Notes: generated by a model not told the origin, from the letters alone. A stretch of 64,000 nucleotides of DNA from Solirubrobacterales bacterium (GCA_019240655.1 JAFAXX010000036.1:24979-88978), one strand, 5' to 3'. Shown: positions 1-10,174, counted from the first letter of the stretch. A program made the numbers and translations.

Positions 1-2
1 TC

Positions 3-800
3 GACGGCTCGCTCAACACCTCGACGTTCACGGTGCCGCCGCAGCGCAACTGGCGGACGATCGGCGACGAGCTCTCCGCGCACCACATCACGTGGGGCTA
101 CTACGGCGAGGGCTACAACAACGGCAAGCCCGGATCCGACTACTGCGGGATCTGCGATCCGATGCAGTACGCCAGCTCCGTCATGACCAATCGTGCCTTG
201 CGCCGCAACGTGCAGCATGGGGTGGAGGACTTCGACGCCGAAGCGGCCCGGGGAACCCTGCCCGCGGTCACGTTCCTCAAGCCCGGCAACGACGACGGGC
301 ACGCCGGCTACTCGACCCTGGCCGCGTTCGAGAACTTCGTCGCCCATGCGGTCGACGAGGTCCAGACCAATCCGAGCCTGTGGAAGAGCACGGCGATCTT
401 CGTCACCTTCGATGAGGGCGGCGGCTACTACGACTCCGGCTACATCCAGCCGGTCTCGTTCTTCGGCGACGGCACGCGGGTTCCGATGATCGCGATCTCC
501 CCGTATGCCAAGCCCGGCTACATCAGCCACACCTACACCGATCACGTCTCGCTGCTCAAGTTCATCGAGCGCAACTGGAACCTGCCGCCGGTCTCGAGCC
601 GGAGCACAGACCGCCTACCCGATCCGGTGAGCCTCGCCGGCAATCCCTACGTGCCGAGGAATCGCCCGGCGATCGGCGACCTGTGGGACTTCTTCAACTT
701 CGGCCAGGCGGGCGCATCGGGAAGGCCGCTGAGCTTCGGCGGCCGCGCGAGCCGGCAGGGGGGAGCGCGAGCGGCCAACCCGACCGCCTTCGAGCGATAG
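3..800 (+). CDS. Phosphoesterase family protein (acid phosphatase / phospholipase C-like), 5' truncated by window edge
   Basis: Reading frame is open to the window start; contains FVTFDEGGGYYDSGYIQPVSFFGDGTRVPMIAISPYAKPGYISHTYTDHVSLLKFIERNW, typical of the phosphoesterase (PLC) family. Confidence 0.85.
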   Translation, partial: DGSLNTSTFTVPPQRNWRTIGDELSAHHITWGYYGEGYNNGKPGSDYCGICDPMQYASSVMTNRALRRNVQHGVEDFDAEAARGTLPAVTFLKPGNDDGHAGYSTLAAFENFVAHAVDEVQTNPSLWKSTAIFVTFDEGGGYYDSGYIQPVSFFGDGTRVPMIAISPYAKPGYISHTYTDHVSLLKFIERNWNLPPVSSRSTDRLPDPVSLAGNPYVPRNRPAIGDLWDFFNFGQAGASGRPLSFGGRASRQGGARAANPTAFER

Positions 801-813
801 CTTCCCGCGCCGG

Positions 814-1989
814 TCAGAAGTCCGGCTCGGCGGGGAGGCCGACGTAGTTCTCGGCCAGGCTCGCGGCGGCCGCCTGCGAGCGCTCCAGGTAGTCGAGACG
901 CGAGAGCTGGAGCTGCTGCTGGAAGCCCCCGCTCTCGAGCTGGTGCAGCAGCTGCGTCATGTAGTTGGAGAAGTCCTGCGCGCGCCAGACCCGCCGGAGG
1001 GCGCGCTCGGAATACGCATCGAGGCCGTCGCTCGAGCCGGTCTCATACCACCGCACGAGCGCCGCGGCGAGGAGCCGGACGTCGTTGACCGCGAGGTTCA
1101 GGCCCTTGGCGCCGGTCGGAGGAACGATGTGCGCGGCGTCGCCGGCCAGGAACAGGCGGCCGTGGCGCAGCGGCTCGGCCACGAAGCTCCGCATCGGCGT
1201 GACCCCCTTCTCGAAGATCGGTCCCTCGTTGACCCGCCAGCCCTCGCTGGCGTGGCGCATCTGCAGCTCCTCCCAGATGCGCTCGTCCGGCCAGCGCTCG
1301 AGCGGCTCGTCGTTGGGGACCTGCAGATACAGGCGGCTCACCCGCGGGGAGCGCATCGAGTAGAGCGCGAAGCCGTGTTCGTGCCAGGAGTAGATCAGCT
1401 CATCGGTGGCCGGCTCGGCCTCGGCGAGGATCCCCAGCCACGAGAACGGATATACGAACTCGCGCTCGGTCAGGGCGCCGTCGGGAATCGAGCGCCGGCA
1501 GACGCCGTGGAAGCCGTCGCAGCCGGCGATCACGTCGCACTCGAGTTCATGGCCCTCCCCGTCCGCTGAGAACCGGATCCGGGGCTGGTCGGTCTCCACC
1601 TCCGAGAGCTCGACGTCGGAGACCTCGAAGCGAAGCTCGCCGCGCCGGTCGAGCAGCGCGGCGATCAGGTCCTTGACCACCTCCTGCTGGCCGTAGATGG
1701 TGATCCGCCGCCCGGTCAGCTCCTTCATCGGGATGTGCAGCGTCTTGCCCTGGTGGCGCAGGTAGATCCCGCCGTGTTCGAGGCCCTCCCGGTCGAGCCG
1801 CTGCGCGACGTCGAGCTCATGCAGCAGCTCCACCGTGTTGTGCTCGAGCAGGCCGGCGCGGACCCGCTGCTCCACGTACTCCCGGGTGCGGGCCTCGAGC
1901 ACGACTGACTCGATCCCCGCTCGCTCGAGCAGCAGGGCCAGCGTGAGGCCGGCCGGGCCCGCGCCCACGATCCCGACCTGAGTGCGCAT
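814..1989 (-). CDS. pobA: 4-hydroxybenzoate 3-monooxygenase
   Basis: FAD GxGxxG N-terminus (VGIVGAGPAGLTLALLLERAGI), RVRAGLLEHNTVELL, GDAAHIVPPTGAKGLNLAVNDV; full-length match to the PobA pattern. Confidence 0.92.
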   Translation of the reverse strand: MRTQVGIVGAGPAGLTLALLLERAGIESVVLEARTREYVEQRVRAGLLEHNTVELLHELDVAQRLDREGLEHGGIYLRHQGKTLHIPMKELTGRRITIYGQQEVVKDLIAALLDRRGELRFEVSDVELSEVETDQPRIRFSADGEGHELECDVIAGCDGFHGVCRRSIPDGALTEREFVYPFSWLGILAEAEPATDELIYSWHEHGFALYSMRSPRVSRLYLQVPNDEPLERWPDERIWEELQMRHASEGWRVNEGPIFEKGVTPMRSFVAEPLRHGRLFLAGDAAHIVPPTGAKGLNLAVNDVRLLAAALVRWYETGSSDGLDAYSERALRRVWRAQDFSNYMTQLLHQLESGGFQQQLQLSRLDYLERSQAAAASLAENYVGLPAEPDF

Positions 1990-2085
1990 CCGCGGCACGA
2001 TACTCGGGAGGCGCCGGGGCCGCGGGTAGAGGTGGGATAACCTCCTGAAACGGCTAGGTCATCGCGGCCCGACCCGGACTCCCCC

Positions 2086-3969
2086 GTGCCGCGGGGCCTG
2101 CAAACCCGATGTCGAGAGTGGACGGGTCATGCGCGACCACCCGAGGAGCGCACAGAGTTGAGGTCCTCGCCGGCTCATCCGGCGGGCAGCCCCGATCCCG
2201 TCCCGGGATCGGCCAGGCCCGATCCCGGGACGCTGGACATCCCGGAGGACCGGCATGAGAGGCTCCTGCGGTTGGTCGCCGCCGAAACCTGCGTGCTCCT
2301 CGACGGCGCCACCGGCACCGAGCTGATCGACGTCCGCGGCCAGCGCCCCGAGGTGGAGGAACACCTGTGGGGGCTGAGCGCGATCCTCGAGGCCCCGGCC
2401 GAGGTCAGGGCGGTCCATCGCCGTTACGTCGAGGCCGGCTGCGACGTCGTCTGCACCAACACGTGGGGCCTGCCCACCGCGCTGCGCGACGGCGGCGCGC
2501 ACCTGTCGGAATACCCAGAGCCGGTGCACTGGATGGACGTCGCCCGGCGCGGGGTCAGTCTCGCCCGGACCGCCGCGCGCGACGCCGGCCGGGAGCGCGA
2601 GGTCGCGGTCGCCTTCAGCATCAACGGCGATGTGGACACCCCCGACGGGCCGGAGACGATCCGGCTGCTGGCCCGGGCCTTCGAGCGTGACCGTCCGGAC
2701 TTCGTCCTGCTCGAGACGCTCTCGCTGGTCCGCGACTCGACCTACGCGACCGTCGAGGCGCTGCTCGACACCGGGCTCCCGCTGTGGCTCAGCTTCCGGC
2801 GTTGCCGTCACGGCGTCTGCGGAGTCTACGGCGAGCACTGGGGCGGACCGGAGGGCGACGCGTTCGGCCGCGCCGCGCGCCGCTTCGAGGAGATGGGCGT
2901 CTCGGCGCTGGCGATCAACTGCATCCCACCCGATCACGTGACCGGGATGCTGTCGTGGCTGCGTGACTTCACCGACCTCCCGCTCGGTGTCTATCCGAAC
3001 CTCGGGTATCTGTCGGCGGCGGGCTGGCGCCACGAGGCAAGCATCGGCGGCGAGCGGTTCGCCGAGCTGGCGCTGCAGTGGCGCGAGGAGGGCGCCCAGA
3101 TCATCGGCGGCTGTTGCGGCGTCGGGCCCGAGCACATCGCCGCCGCGCACGAGGCGCTCGCGCCGACCAAGGCCGGTCATGCGCGGCCGGCGGCGCTCCC
3201 CGACGAGTCGGCGCCGCCCCGTGCGAGCAAGCGCTCGCTGCCGCGGTGGACCGACGCCCGCGGCCGCCCGATGTTCCCGCTCGAGTTTCCCGACCTCACG
3301 GTCGAGCCGGGCGTGTTCGTGCCGACCCAGGGCAGCTTCCTGATCTGGAAGTACCTGCATCGCGAAGGCGTCGGCGCCGGTCAGCGCTGCGTCGACATCG
3401 GCTGCGGCAGCGGCCTGCTGACAGTGCAGCTGGCGCTGAACGACGCCGCGCACGTGCACGCGATGGACATCGACGCGGCGGCGACCCGCAACACGCTCAC
3501 CAACGCGTTTCGCAACGGCGTCGCCGACCGGGTGACGGCGGCGCCCCAGGACCTGTTCCCGTGGGTGCCCGAGGAACGCTACGACGTGGTCGTGGCCTCG
3601 CTCTACCAGATGCCGGTCGACCCCTTCGAGCAGGTGGTCACCCATCGCCCGCTCGACTACTGGGGGCGCAACCTGCTCGACCATCTCTTCCGCCTGCTGC
3701 CCGAGGCGCTCGCCGACGACGGGGTGGCCTACGTGATGCAGCTTTCGATAATCGGCGAGCGGCGCACCGCCCAGATCCTCCAGGACCTCGGCTACCGCTC
3801 GCGGGTGGTCGACTTCTCGTTCTTCGAGTTCACCGACCTGTTCAACTCCAAGCGCGAGCAGATCGCGCGGGTCGAGGCGGCCTCCGATGCCTACCACCTG
3901 CAGTGTGGCGGCCAGGACGTGATGGTCAGCTACCTGCTCGAGATCACCCGGGCGCCGGAGAACGCGTAA
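2086..3969 (+). CDS. Homocysteine S-methyltransferase domain fused to class I SAM-dependent methyltransferase domain; start codon uncertain
   Basis: [10 protein letters not shown]... and [20 protein letters not shown] (zinc-binding GGCC motif of homocysteine S-methyltransferases), followed by [16 protein letters not shown] (SAM motif I) and a full Rossmann methyltransferase domain in one frame. Confidence 0.85.
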   Translation: MPRGLQTRCREWTGHARPPEERTELRSSPAHPAGSPDPVPGSARPDPGTLDIPEDRHERLLRLVAAETCVLLDGATGTELIDVRGQRPEVEEHLWGLSAILEAPAEVRAVHRRYVEAGCDVVCTNTWGLPTALRDGGAHLSEYPEPVHWMDVARRGVSLARTAARDAGREREVAVAFSINGDVDTPDGPETIRLLARAFERDRPDFVLLETLSLVRDSTYATVEALLDTGLPLWLSFRRCRHGVCGVYGEHWGGPEGDAFGRAARRFEEMGVSALAINCIPPDHVTGMLSWLRDFTDLPLGVYPNLGYLSAAGWRHEASIGGERFAELALQWREEGAQIIGGCCGVGPEHIAAAHEALAPTKAGHARPAALPDESAPPRASKRSLPRWTDARGRPMFPLEFPDLTVEPGVFVPTQGSFLIWKYLHREGVGAGQRCVDIGCGSGLLTVQLALNDAAHVHAMDIDAAATRNTLTNAFRNGVADRVTAAPQDLFPWVPEERYDVVVASLYQMPVDPFEQVVTHRPLDYWGRNLLDHLFRLLPEALADDGVAYVMQLSIIGERRTAQILQDLGYRSRVVDFSFFEFTDLFNSKREQIARVEAASDAYHLQCGGQDVMVSYLLEITRAPENA

Positions 3970-3981
3970 GGTGCCGGGCCG

Positions 3982-4920
3982 ATGAGCGTCACAGTCGTCG
4001 GCTCGATCGCCTTCGATGCGGTCAAGACACCGTTTGGCGAGCGCGCCCGCATGCTCGGTGGGGCGGCCACCCACTTCGCCCTGGCCGCCTCCTTCTTCGA
4101 CGCGGTCAGCGTGGTCGGCCCGGTCGGCGAGGACTTCGGCGAGAGCGAGCTGGCCGTGTTGGCCACCCGCGGAACCAACGTCGAGGACGTCGAGCGCGTC
4201 ACGGGCGGCCAGACGTTTTTCTGGAGCGGCGAGTACGGCTGGGACCTCAACTCGCGGGAGACCCTCCGGACCGACCTCAACGTGTTCGCCGACTTCGCGC
4301 CGAAGCTCTCGGCCGCCAGCCGGGCCGCCGACGTTCTGTTCCTCGCCAACATCCAGCCCGAGCTGCAGCTGAGCGTGCTCGAGCAGTGCACCGGTCCTCG
4401 GCTCGTGGCGATGGATTCCATGAACCTGTGGATCGACATCGCCCGCGAGCCCCTGCTCGAGGTCATCCGCCGCGTCGATTGCGTGATATTCAACGACGCC
4501 GAGCTGCGCCAGCTGACCGGACAGCCGAGCATCCTCGGGGCCGCCCGAGAGCTGCTCGGATGGGGACCGTCGGTGGTGGTGGCCAAGCAGGGCGAGTACG
4601 GCGCGGCGCTGGTCACGCCCGAGGGCTTCTTCGCCCTGCCGGCGTATCCGCTCGCGCGGGTGGTCGATCCGACCGGCGCCGGCGACACGTTCGCGGGCGG
4701 CTTCGTCGGCCACCTCGCCCGCAACCTCGACGAGGCGACGAGCGACCATGTGCTCCGGCAGGCGATGGCCTACGGCACCGCGCTGGCGTCGTTCAATGTG
4801 GAGGAGTTCGGGACCGAGCGCGTCGAGCGGCTGACCGCCGGCGAGATCTACGGCCGGGTCGACGAGCTGAAGCGCATCACGCACTTCGAGCTCGATCCGC
4901 TCTCCCTCGAGACGCGATGA
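3982..4920 (+). CDS. PfkB family carbohydrate/nucleoside kinase
   Basis: [20 protein letters not shown] PfkB signature; N-terminal GSIAFDAV...GGAATHFA. Confidence 0.88.
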   Translation: MSVTVVGSIAFDAVKTPFGERARMLGGAATHFALAASFFDAVSVVGPVGEDFGESELAVLATRGTNVEDVERVTGGQTFFWSGEYGWDLNSRETLRTDLNVFADFAPKLSAASRAADVLFLANIQPELQLSVLEQCTGPRLVAMDSMNLWIDIAREPLLEVIRRVDCVIFNDAELRQLTGQPSILGAARELLGWGPSVVVAKQGEYGAALVTPEGFFALPAYPLARVVDPTGAGDTFAGGFVGHLARNLDEATSDHVLRQAMAYGTALASFNVEEFGTERVERLTAGEIYGRVDELKRITHFELDPLSLETR

Positions 4921-5771
4921 CGGTCATCGACGGAAGAGCGATCGCCCAGCATCTGCGCGACCGCGTCGCCGAGGAGGTGCGAGCGTTCGCGGCCGAGCAC
5001 GGCCGGCCCCCCGGGCTGGCCACGGTGCTGATCGGCGACGACCCCGCCTCGGCGGTGTACGTGGCCTCGAAGCGCCGCGCCTGCGCCGAGGCCGGGATCA
5101 AGAGCTTTCATCACGAGCTGCCCGCCGGCACCGCGCGTGAGGAGGCGCTCGAGCTGATCGACGAGCTGAACGCCGATCCGCGGGTCAGCGGCATCCTCTG
5201 CCAGCTGCCGGTGCCCGACCCGCTCGACGGCGACGAGCTGACCGGGCGAATCGATCCCGACAAGGACGTCGACGGCCTGACCGTGGTCAACGCGGGCAGG
5301 CTCGCCCTCGGCCTGCCGGGGCTGCGACCGTGCACGCCGGCCGGCGTGATGGTGCTGCTCGGGGAGACCGGCGTCGAGCTGACGGGCGCCCAGGCGGTGG
5401 TCATCGGGCGCTCGAACCTGTTCGGCAAGCCGATGGCGCAGCTGCTGCTGGCCGCCAATGCCACCGTGACCATGTGCCACTCCCGCACGCGCGATCTCGG
5501 CGCCGTCGCCCGGACCGCCGACGTGCTGATCGCGGCGGTCGGACGCGGCCGGATGGTCGAGGGCGACTGGGTGAAGCCCGGCGCGGTGGTGATCGATGTC
5601 GGGGTCAACCGCACCGAGGACGGTCTCATCGGCGACGTCGACTACAACGCGGTGGCGCCCGTGGCCGGCGCGATCACTCCGGTCCCCGGCGGCGTCGGGC
5701 CGATGACCATCGCCTGTCTGATGCGCAACACGCTGCAGGCGGCGCAGATGCGCGTGGCCGCCGAGGCCTGA
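4917..5771 (+). CDS. folD: Bifunctional methylenetetrahydrofolate dehydrogenase/methenyltetrahydrofolate cyclohydrolase
   Basis: ATGA overlap with kinase stop; [73 protein letters not shown]. Confidence 0.95.
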   Translation: MTVIDGRAIAQHLRDRVAEEVRAFAAEHGRPPGLATVLIGDDPASAVYVASKRRACAEAGIKSFHHELPAGTAREEALELIDELNADPRVSGILCQLPVPDPLDGDELTGRIDPDKDVDGLTVVNAGRLALGLPGLRPCTPAGVMVLLGETGVELTGAQAVVIGRSNLFGKPMAQLLLAANATVTMCHSRTRDLGAVARTADVLIAAVGRGRMVEGDWVKPGAVVIDVGVNRTEDGLIGDVDYNAVAPVAGAITPVPGGVGPMTIACLMRNTLQAAQMRVAAEA

Positions 5772-5804
5772 GGCTCACCTCAGGCCGCGCGCAGCGCGGC
5801 CCCT

Positions 5805-7232
5805 CTACGCCGGCTCCCACACCGGCACGCCCAAGCCGTGCTCCTGAAGGTCGATCGCGGCCTGGATCAACGGCGCCTCGCAGCCCTGCGGCGCGACCAG
5901 CGAGATCCCGACGCTCTCGGTGACGGGCAGTGCGGCGACCGGCATGCCGGTCATGTCCCACAGCGCGCTGAGGGCGATCATCGGATCGTCGGCGCCGCCG
6001 GCATGGCCGCGCTCGTAGCCGGGCCCGCGGGCGTAGGGCACCAGCGGAAGCGTCGGCTCGAGGACCAGGTCGACCCCGTGGCTGCGAAACGACTCCTCCC
6101 AGGCCGCGGCGCCCACGGCCCGGCGCTGCTGGGCGCCGAAATAGGCCTGGGCGTCGGTGAAGCCGCTGGCCGCCTCGACGAACTCGGCGATCGCCGGCCG
6201 GTAGCGCTCGTGACGGTCGGTGTAGGCGCAGTGGTAGGCCCACACCTCGCTCAGCAGCACGAGGCTCAAGTCGTCCCAGGGCAGGGCCCACGGCGCGGGC
6301 AGCGAGACCACCCGCGCCCCGAGGCGCTCGCAGGCCGCGCGGGCGACTTCGAAGCCCGCCTCGACATGGGCGTCGAGCGCGAGCGCTCCCGGACGGTCGG
6401 TGAGCGCGATCGTCACCCCGGCGAGCGGGCGCGGTCCCGGCCGCGCCGAGCGCGGCAGCTCGCCGAGGGGCGCCGCCGGCGGCATCAGCGGCGTGCGTAC
6501 CGCCTCCCCGCCGGCCATCGCGGTGAGCAGGGCGGCGCAGTCGGCGATCGTCCGCGCCATCGGCCCGGGATGGTCGAGCGAGGGCGCGAGCGGCACGATG
6601 CCGGCGATCGGCAGGCGGCCGTGCCCCGGCTTGATCGCGCTGGTCCCGCAGCAGGCCGACGGGATCCGCAGCGACCCGCACGTGTCGGTGCCGATTGCCG
6701 CCGGCACCATGCGGCAGGCGAGCGCCGCGGCGTTGCCCCCGCTCGAGCCGCCGACCACCCGGTCGAGCGCCCATGGGTTGCCGACCTGGTCGGTTGTCCC
6801 GCCGGCCGCGAACTCGTGCGTGTGCGTGTGGCCGAGGGTCACCATGCCCTGGTCGCGCAGTCGCGCCCACACCGGCGCGTCGGAGGTGGCGACGTTGCCC
6901 TCGAGCACGCGGCTCGAGGCGGTGAGCGGAAGCCCGGCGATCCCGTAGAGGTCCTTGACCGCCAGCGGGACGCCGCACAGGAGCGGCGCTCGCTCGCCTT
7001 CGGACGCCAGGCGCTCGTCCGCGCGGCGGGCGGCGTCGCGGGCGCCCTCGGGATACAGGCGCACCCAGGCGTTGATCGCGTCGGGCGCGCCGTCGAAGCT
7101 GGGCCGTCCGCCGTTGCGCGCCTCGATCCGGGCCAGGCACGCCTCGGTCAACTCGCGCGAGGAGATCTCCCGGCCGCGCAGCAGGAGGGCGGCCTCGAGG
7201 GCGCCGAGGTCCGCCGGATCGCGCGCGCTCAC
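5805..7232 (-). CDS. Amidase signature family protein
   Basis: GVPLAVKDLYG, VVGGSSGGNAAALACRMVPAAIGTDTCGSLRIPSACCG amidase signature; GTGA overlap with the upstream GMC gene. Confidence 0.9.
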   Translation of the reverse strand: MSARDPADLGALEAALLLRGREISSRELTEACLARIEARNGGRPSFDGAPDAINAWVRLYPEGARDAARRADERLASEGERAPLLCGVPLAVKDLYGIAGLPLTASSRVLEGNVATSDAPVWARLRDQGMVTLGHTHTHEFAAGGTTDQVGNPWALDRVVGGSSGGNAAALACRMVPAAIGTDTCGSLRIPSACCGTSAIKPGHGRLPIAGIVPLAPSLDHPGPMARTIADCAALLTAMAGGEAVRTPLMPPAAPLGELPRSARPGPRPLAGVTIALTDRPGALALDAHVEAGFEVARAACERLGARVVSLPAPWALPWDDLSLVLLSEVWAYHCAYTDRHERYRPAIAEFVEAASGFTDAQAYFGAQQRRAVGAAAWEESFRSHGVDLVLEPTLPLVPYARGPGYERGHAGGADDPMIALSALWDMTGMPVAALPVTESVGISLVAPQGCEAPLIQAAIDLQEHGLGVPVWEPA

Positions 7233-8725
7233 ACCGCGGCCGCCACGGTGGCTCGGCTCAGGTACCCGTGCTCGCCGGCGTCGAGGTGATGCGCGAGGCG
7301 ACAGGCCAGCGCCATGATCGTCAGCGAGGGGTTCACCGAGAGCGTCCGCGGGACCACCGAGCCATCGCCGACGAACAGCCGCCGGACGTCGTGGGACTCT
7401 CCGTGGGCGTTGACCACCGAGCGCTCGGGGTCGTTGCCCATGCGGCAGCTGCCCTGCACGTGGGTGCTGACCGGCCCGGTGTGCAGCACGCGCTGGGCTC
7501 CGGAGAGCTCGAGCGCGCGGCGGGCGAACTCGAGCGAGGCTCTCAGCCGCTCCTGCTCGCGCTGGTTCCAGTTGAACGTGAAGCGGTCGCGGCCGCGGTC
7601 GTCGACGACCGCGGTGCCGTTGTTCTCGTCGGTGATCATCGTCAGCAGGCCGATGTAATGGCGGTACTTGCGCACCGCCTCGACTAGCGGCTCGCCCCAC
7701 AGCGGGGCGTCGTTCTCGTCGCACAGCGCGGTCGAGAACCCGATTGGGTCCTGGAGCGTCGAGGCCTCGACCGCGAAGCCGCCGTCCTCGTCCTGGGCGA
7801 ACTTGAGGCAGTGGGCGGTGATCGGATAGACCATGTGGGCGTCCTGGACTTCGTCGAACAGGCCCTGCACGATCCGGGCCGCGTGGAACCCGAGGTTTCG
7901 GCCGATCAGCCGGCTGCTCGACGAGTCGCGGGCCGCCTCGCGCACGCCTGAGCGGATCAGCAGGCCCGGCGTGGCGAGCGCTCCGCCCGCGACCACCACC
8001 ACGTCGGCGTGGACCGTCTGCAGCGCCCCGCCGGCGTCCCCGTACTCGACGCCGGTCGCCTCGGGGCCGTCGCCGCGGTCCTCGATCGTCACCCGGCGCA
8101 CGGTGCAGTTCGCCCGCAGCTCGAGCCGGCCCTCGACCAGCGCCGGCTGGATCCAGGTGTTCTGGGTGTTCTTTCCGGCGTTGGTCGGGCAACCCTGCAG
8201 GCACGAGCCACAGCGCATGCAGTTGTGGTCGGTGTACGCGCGCACCGGCTTCAGCGGTGCCTCGAGCGCCTCGAAGCCGGGAACCACCGTGTGCACGCAC
8301 TTCTGCCAGTCGGTCCGCTCGCGCACGCCGAGCCGTTCCTCGACCCGCTTCAGGTAGGGGAGGAGGTCGGCCTCGGCAAACGGCTCACCCGAGTCGCCGA
8401 GCAGGCCGGCGGCGGCGTGCCATTTCGCGTAGTCCCGCGGGAACGGGCGGAGCGCCACCTTGGTGTTGATCGACGTGGTGCCGCCGACCAGCCGTCCGCG
8501 GAACAGCGGCATCGGCGGCCCGGGCTCGCCGGCCGGCTCGGCGAAGGTCAGCGGCCACCACATGTCGTGGTTGGCGTGCGCCTCCCAGCGCATGTAGTCG
8601 GCCGCCGTGCGGTACGGCCCCGCCTCGAGGAGGAGAACGCGCCGGCCGGCGTCCGCCAGCTCGCCCGCGATGACGCCGCCGCCGGCGCCCGACCCAACCA
8701 CCACGACTTCGTAATGCGCGTTCAT
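7229..8725 (-). CDS. GMC-type FAD oxidoreductase with Cys-rich CMRCGSCLQGCP motif
   Basis: N-terminal VVVVGSGAGGGVIAGELADAG; C-terminal HVQGSCRMGND...LFVGDGSVVPRTLSVNPSLTIMALACRLA. Confidence 0.88.
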   Translation of the reverse strand: MNAHYEVVVVGSGAGGGVIAGELADAGRRVLLLEAGPYRTAADYMRWEAHANHDMWWPLTFAEPAGEPGPPMPLFRGRLVGGTTSINTKVALRPFPRDYAKWHAAAGLLGDSGEPFAEADLLPYLKRVEERLGVRERTDWQKCVHTVVPGFEALEAPLKPVRAYTDHNCMRCGSCLQGCPTNAGKNTQNTWIQPALVEGRLELRANCTVRRVTIEDRGDGPEATGVEYGDAGGALQTVHADVVVVAGGALATPGLLIRSGVREAARDSSSSRLIGRNLGFHAARIVQGLFDEVQDAHMVYPITAHCLKFAQDEDGGFAVEASTLQDPIGFSTALCDENDAPLWGEPLVEAVRKYRHYIGLLTMITDENNGTAVVDDRGRDRFTFNWNQREQERLRASLEFARRALELSGAQRVLHTGPVSTHVQGSCRMGNDPERSVVNAHGESHDVRRLFVGDGSVVPRTLSVNPSLTIMALACRLAHHLDAGEHGYLSRATVAAAV

Positions 8726-9096
8726 GTGCCCACTCCCAGGTATGACCAGTCCTTGTCCAGCCGAGCCGCCAGCGGCGGGGCGAAATCGATCTCCTGCCAC
8801 GCTCCCGGGCCGGAAGCGCCGGGGGCCACGAAGTCGCTGTAGAAGGCCTCGCAGGCCAGCGAGCGGGCGAGCATGAACTCAGGCGAGAAGGCGCGCCCGG
8901 CCATCGCGTCGGCGCCGCCCGCGGCGGCGTCCTCGAGCGAGCGGAAGGCGGCTCGGGTGGCCTCGCGCTCTTCCGCGTCCATCCGGGTCATCAGCGCGTC
9001 GATGTACACCTCGGGACCGACCCGGGCCGAGCCGGGCACAAGCACGTCGCAGACCGAGCGCACCACCGCCGCCTCATGGTCATCGAGAACCAGCAT
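8722..9096 (-). CDS. Small gluconate 2-dehydrogenase subunit 3-like protein
   Basis: ATGA overlap with the downstream GMC gene; LVPG.....VYIDALMTRM and LARSLACEAFYSDFVAPGA...W..IDF resemble subunit 3-type companions of GMC dehydrogenases. Confidence 0.6.
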   Translation of the reverse strand: MLVLDDHEAAVVRSVCDVLVPGSARVGPEVYIDALMTRMDAEEREATRAAFRSLEDAAAGGADAMAGRAFSPEFMLARSLACEAFYSDFVAPGASGPGAWQEIDFAPPLAARLDKDWSYLGVGT

Positions 9097-9121
9097 CGAT
9101 CTCCTCCTGGCTGGATAGCAT
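9080..9121 (-). other. Potential 13-codon upstream ORF (MLSSQEEIDAGSR*) created by duplication of RBS plus start
   Basis: Reverse complement reads GGAGGAGATCG-ATG-CTA-TCC...CGA-TGA and overlaps the ATG at 9096. Confidence 0.45.
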
Positions 9122-9140
9122 CGATCTCCTCCTGGCTGGA
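9092..9140. repeat. 25-bp tandem duplication (agcatcgatctcctcctggctgga x2, separated by one base)
   Basis: 24/24 identical copies at 9092-9115 and 9117-9140. Confidence 0.95.
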
Positions 9141-9259
9141 GGTCAGTGCGCAGCGTAGGGGGCCGCGCCCCCCGAGTTCAACCGTCTGCGCGGATTGCGC
9201 CCTCACCGTGCGCGGGCGGGCGAGCGCCACGAGCGCGAGTCAAATATGCTCGGCTGGCC

Positions 9260-10174
9260 GTGGACGCTCCCTCACAGCGCGCGCGCGAGCTGCTTCGCGG
9301 CGCCTACGACACCCACATGCACATCTCTCCGGACGTGGTCGAGCGCAAGATCGACGACATCTCGCTGGCTCGCCGCTTCCAGGAGCTCGGCATGGACGGG
9401 TTCGTGCTGAAGTCGCACTACACACCGACCGCCGAGCGCGCCGCGGTGGTCCGGGCGGCGGTCCCGGACGTGAACGTGCTCGGCGCCGTCGCGCTGAACC
9501 GGGCGGTGGGTGGGATGAATCCGCTGGCGGTCGAGATCGCCGCACGCGAGGGCGCGCGCACGGTGTGGCTGCCCACGGTCGACTCCGTGAACGAGTCGCA
9601 CGAGCGCGAGGCGCCACCCGGCGCCAACGTGCCCGTGTGGGTCAAGCTTCAGCTCGAGCTGCGCGAGCAGGGAATCGAGATCGAGCCGGTGCCGGTGGTC
9701 GACCAAGCGGGCGGGGTGTTGCCTGAGACGCACGAGGTGCTGAAGATGATCGCCCGCCACGGCATGGTCCTGGCCACGGGCCATCTCAGCCGGGATGAGA
9801 TCTTTGCCGTGGTCGACGCGGCCCGGGAGGCGGGGGTGAGCGAGATCGTGATCACCCACCCGGAGTTTCCCTCCCAGGACCTCTCGGTTGACGACCAGCG
9901 CCGGCTGGCCGAGCGCGGGGCACTGCTCGAGCGGTGCTTCACCACGCCCCACACCGGCAAGGTGGAGTGGGAGCGCTGGATCGGGAACATCCGGGAGACC
10001 GGCACGGAGAACTCGGTGCTCTCGACCGACCTCGGTCAGGTGTTCAACCCGCCGGTCGAGGACGGGATGGGCCTGATGGTGGACCGGCTGCTCGAGGCCG
10101 GGTTCGACGAGCACGAGGTGCATGTGATGGCGGTCGTGAACTCGCGGCGCGTGGCAGGAGCCGATCGGCGGTGA
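9260..10174 (+). CDS. Amidohydrolase-like TIM-barrel protein (DUF6282-like)
   Basis: AYDTHMHISPDVVERK metal-binding start, ATGHLSRDEIF, EIVITHPEFPSQ, LSTDLGQVFNPPVEDGM. Confidence 0.7.
   Translation: MDAPSQRARELLRGAYDTHMHISPDVVERKIDDISLARRFQELGMDGFVLKSHYTPTAERAAVVRAAVPDVNVLGAVALNRAVGGMNPLAVEIAAREGARTVWLPTVDSVNESHEREAPPGANVPVWVKLQLELREQGIEIEPVPVVDQAGGVLPETHEVLKMIARHGMVLATGHLSRDEIFAVVDAAREAGVSEIVITHPEFPSQDLSVDDQRRLAERGALLERCFTTPHTGKVEWERWIGNIRETGTENSVLSTDLGQVFNPPVEDGMGLMVDRLLEAGFDEHEVHVMAVVNSRRVAGADRR

Noticed and set aside
2105-2260. SAH riboswitch assignment
   Set aside because: CCGAGGAGCGC and CCAGGC resemble parts of the motif, but the P1 strands are not complementary (CGAG versus CCCG) and the downstream pseudoknot strand is missing; kept only as an unassigned structured leader.
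2059-4884. 941-aa minus-strand ORF
   Set aside because: Antisense shadow of the methyltransferase fusion and kinase; low-complexity Arg/Gly/Ala/Asp-rich translation typical of high-GC antisense frames, no domain motifs.
3078-5771. 897-aa plus-strand ORF
   Set aside because: Only its C-terminal 284 codons (4917-5771, folD) are genuine; the rest is an out-of-frame read through the kinase gene.
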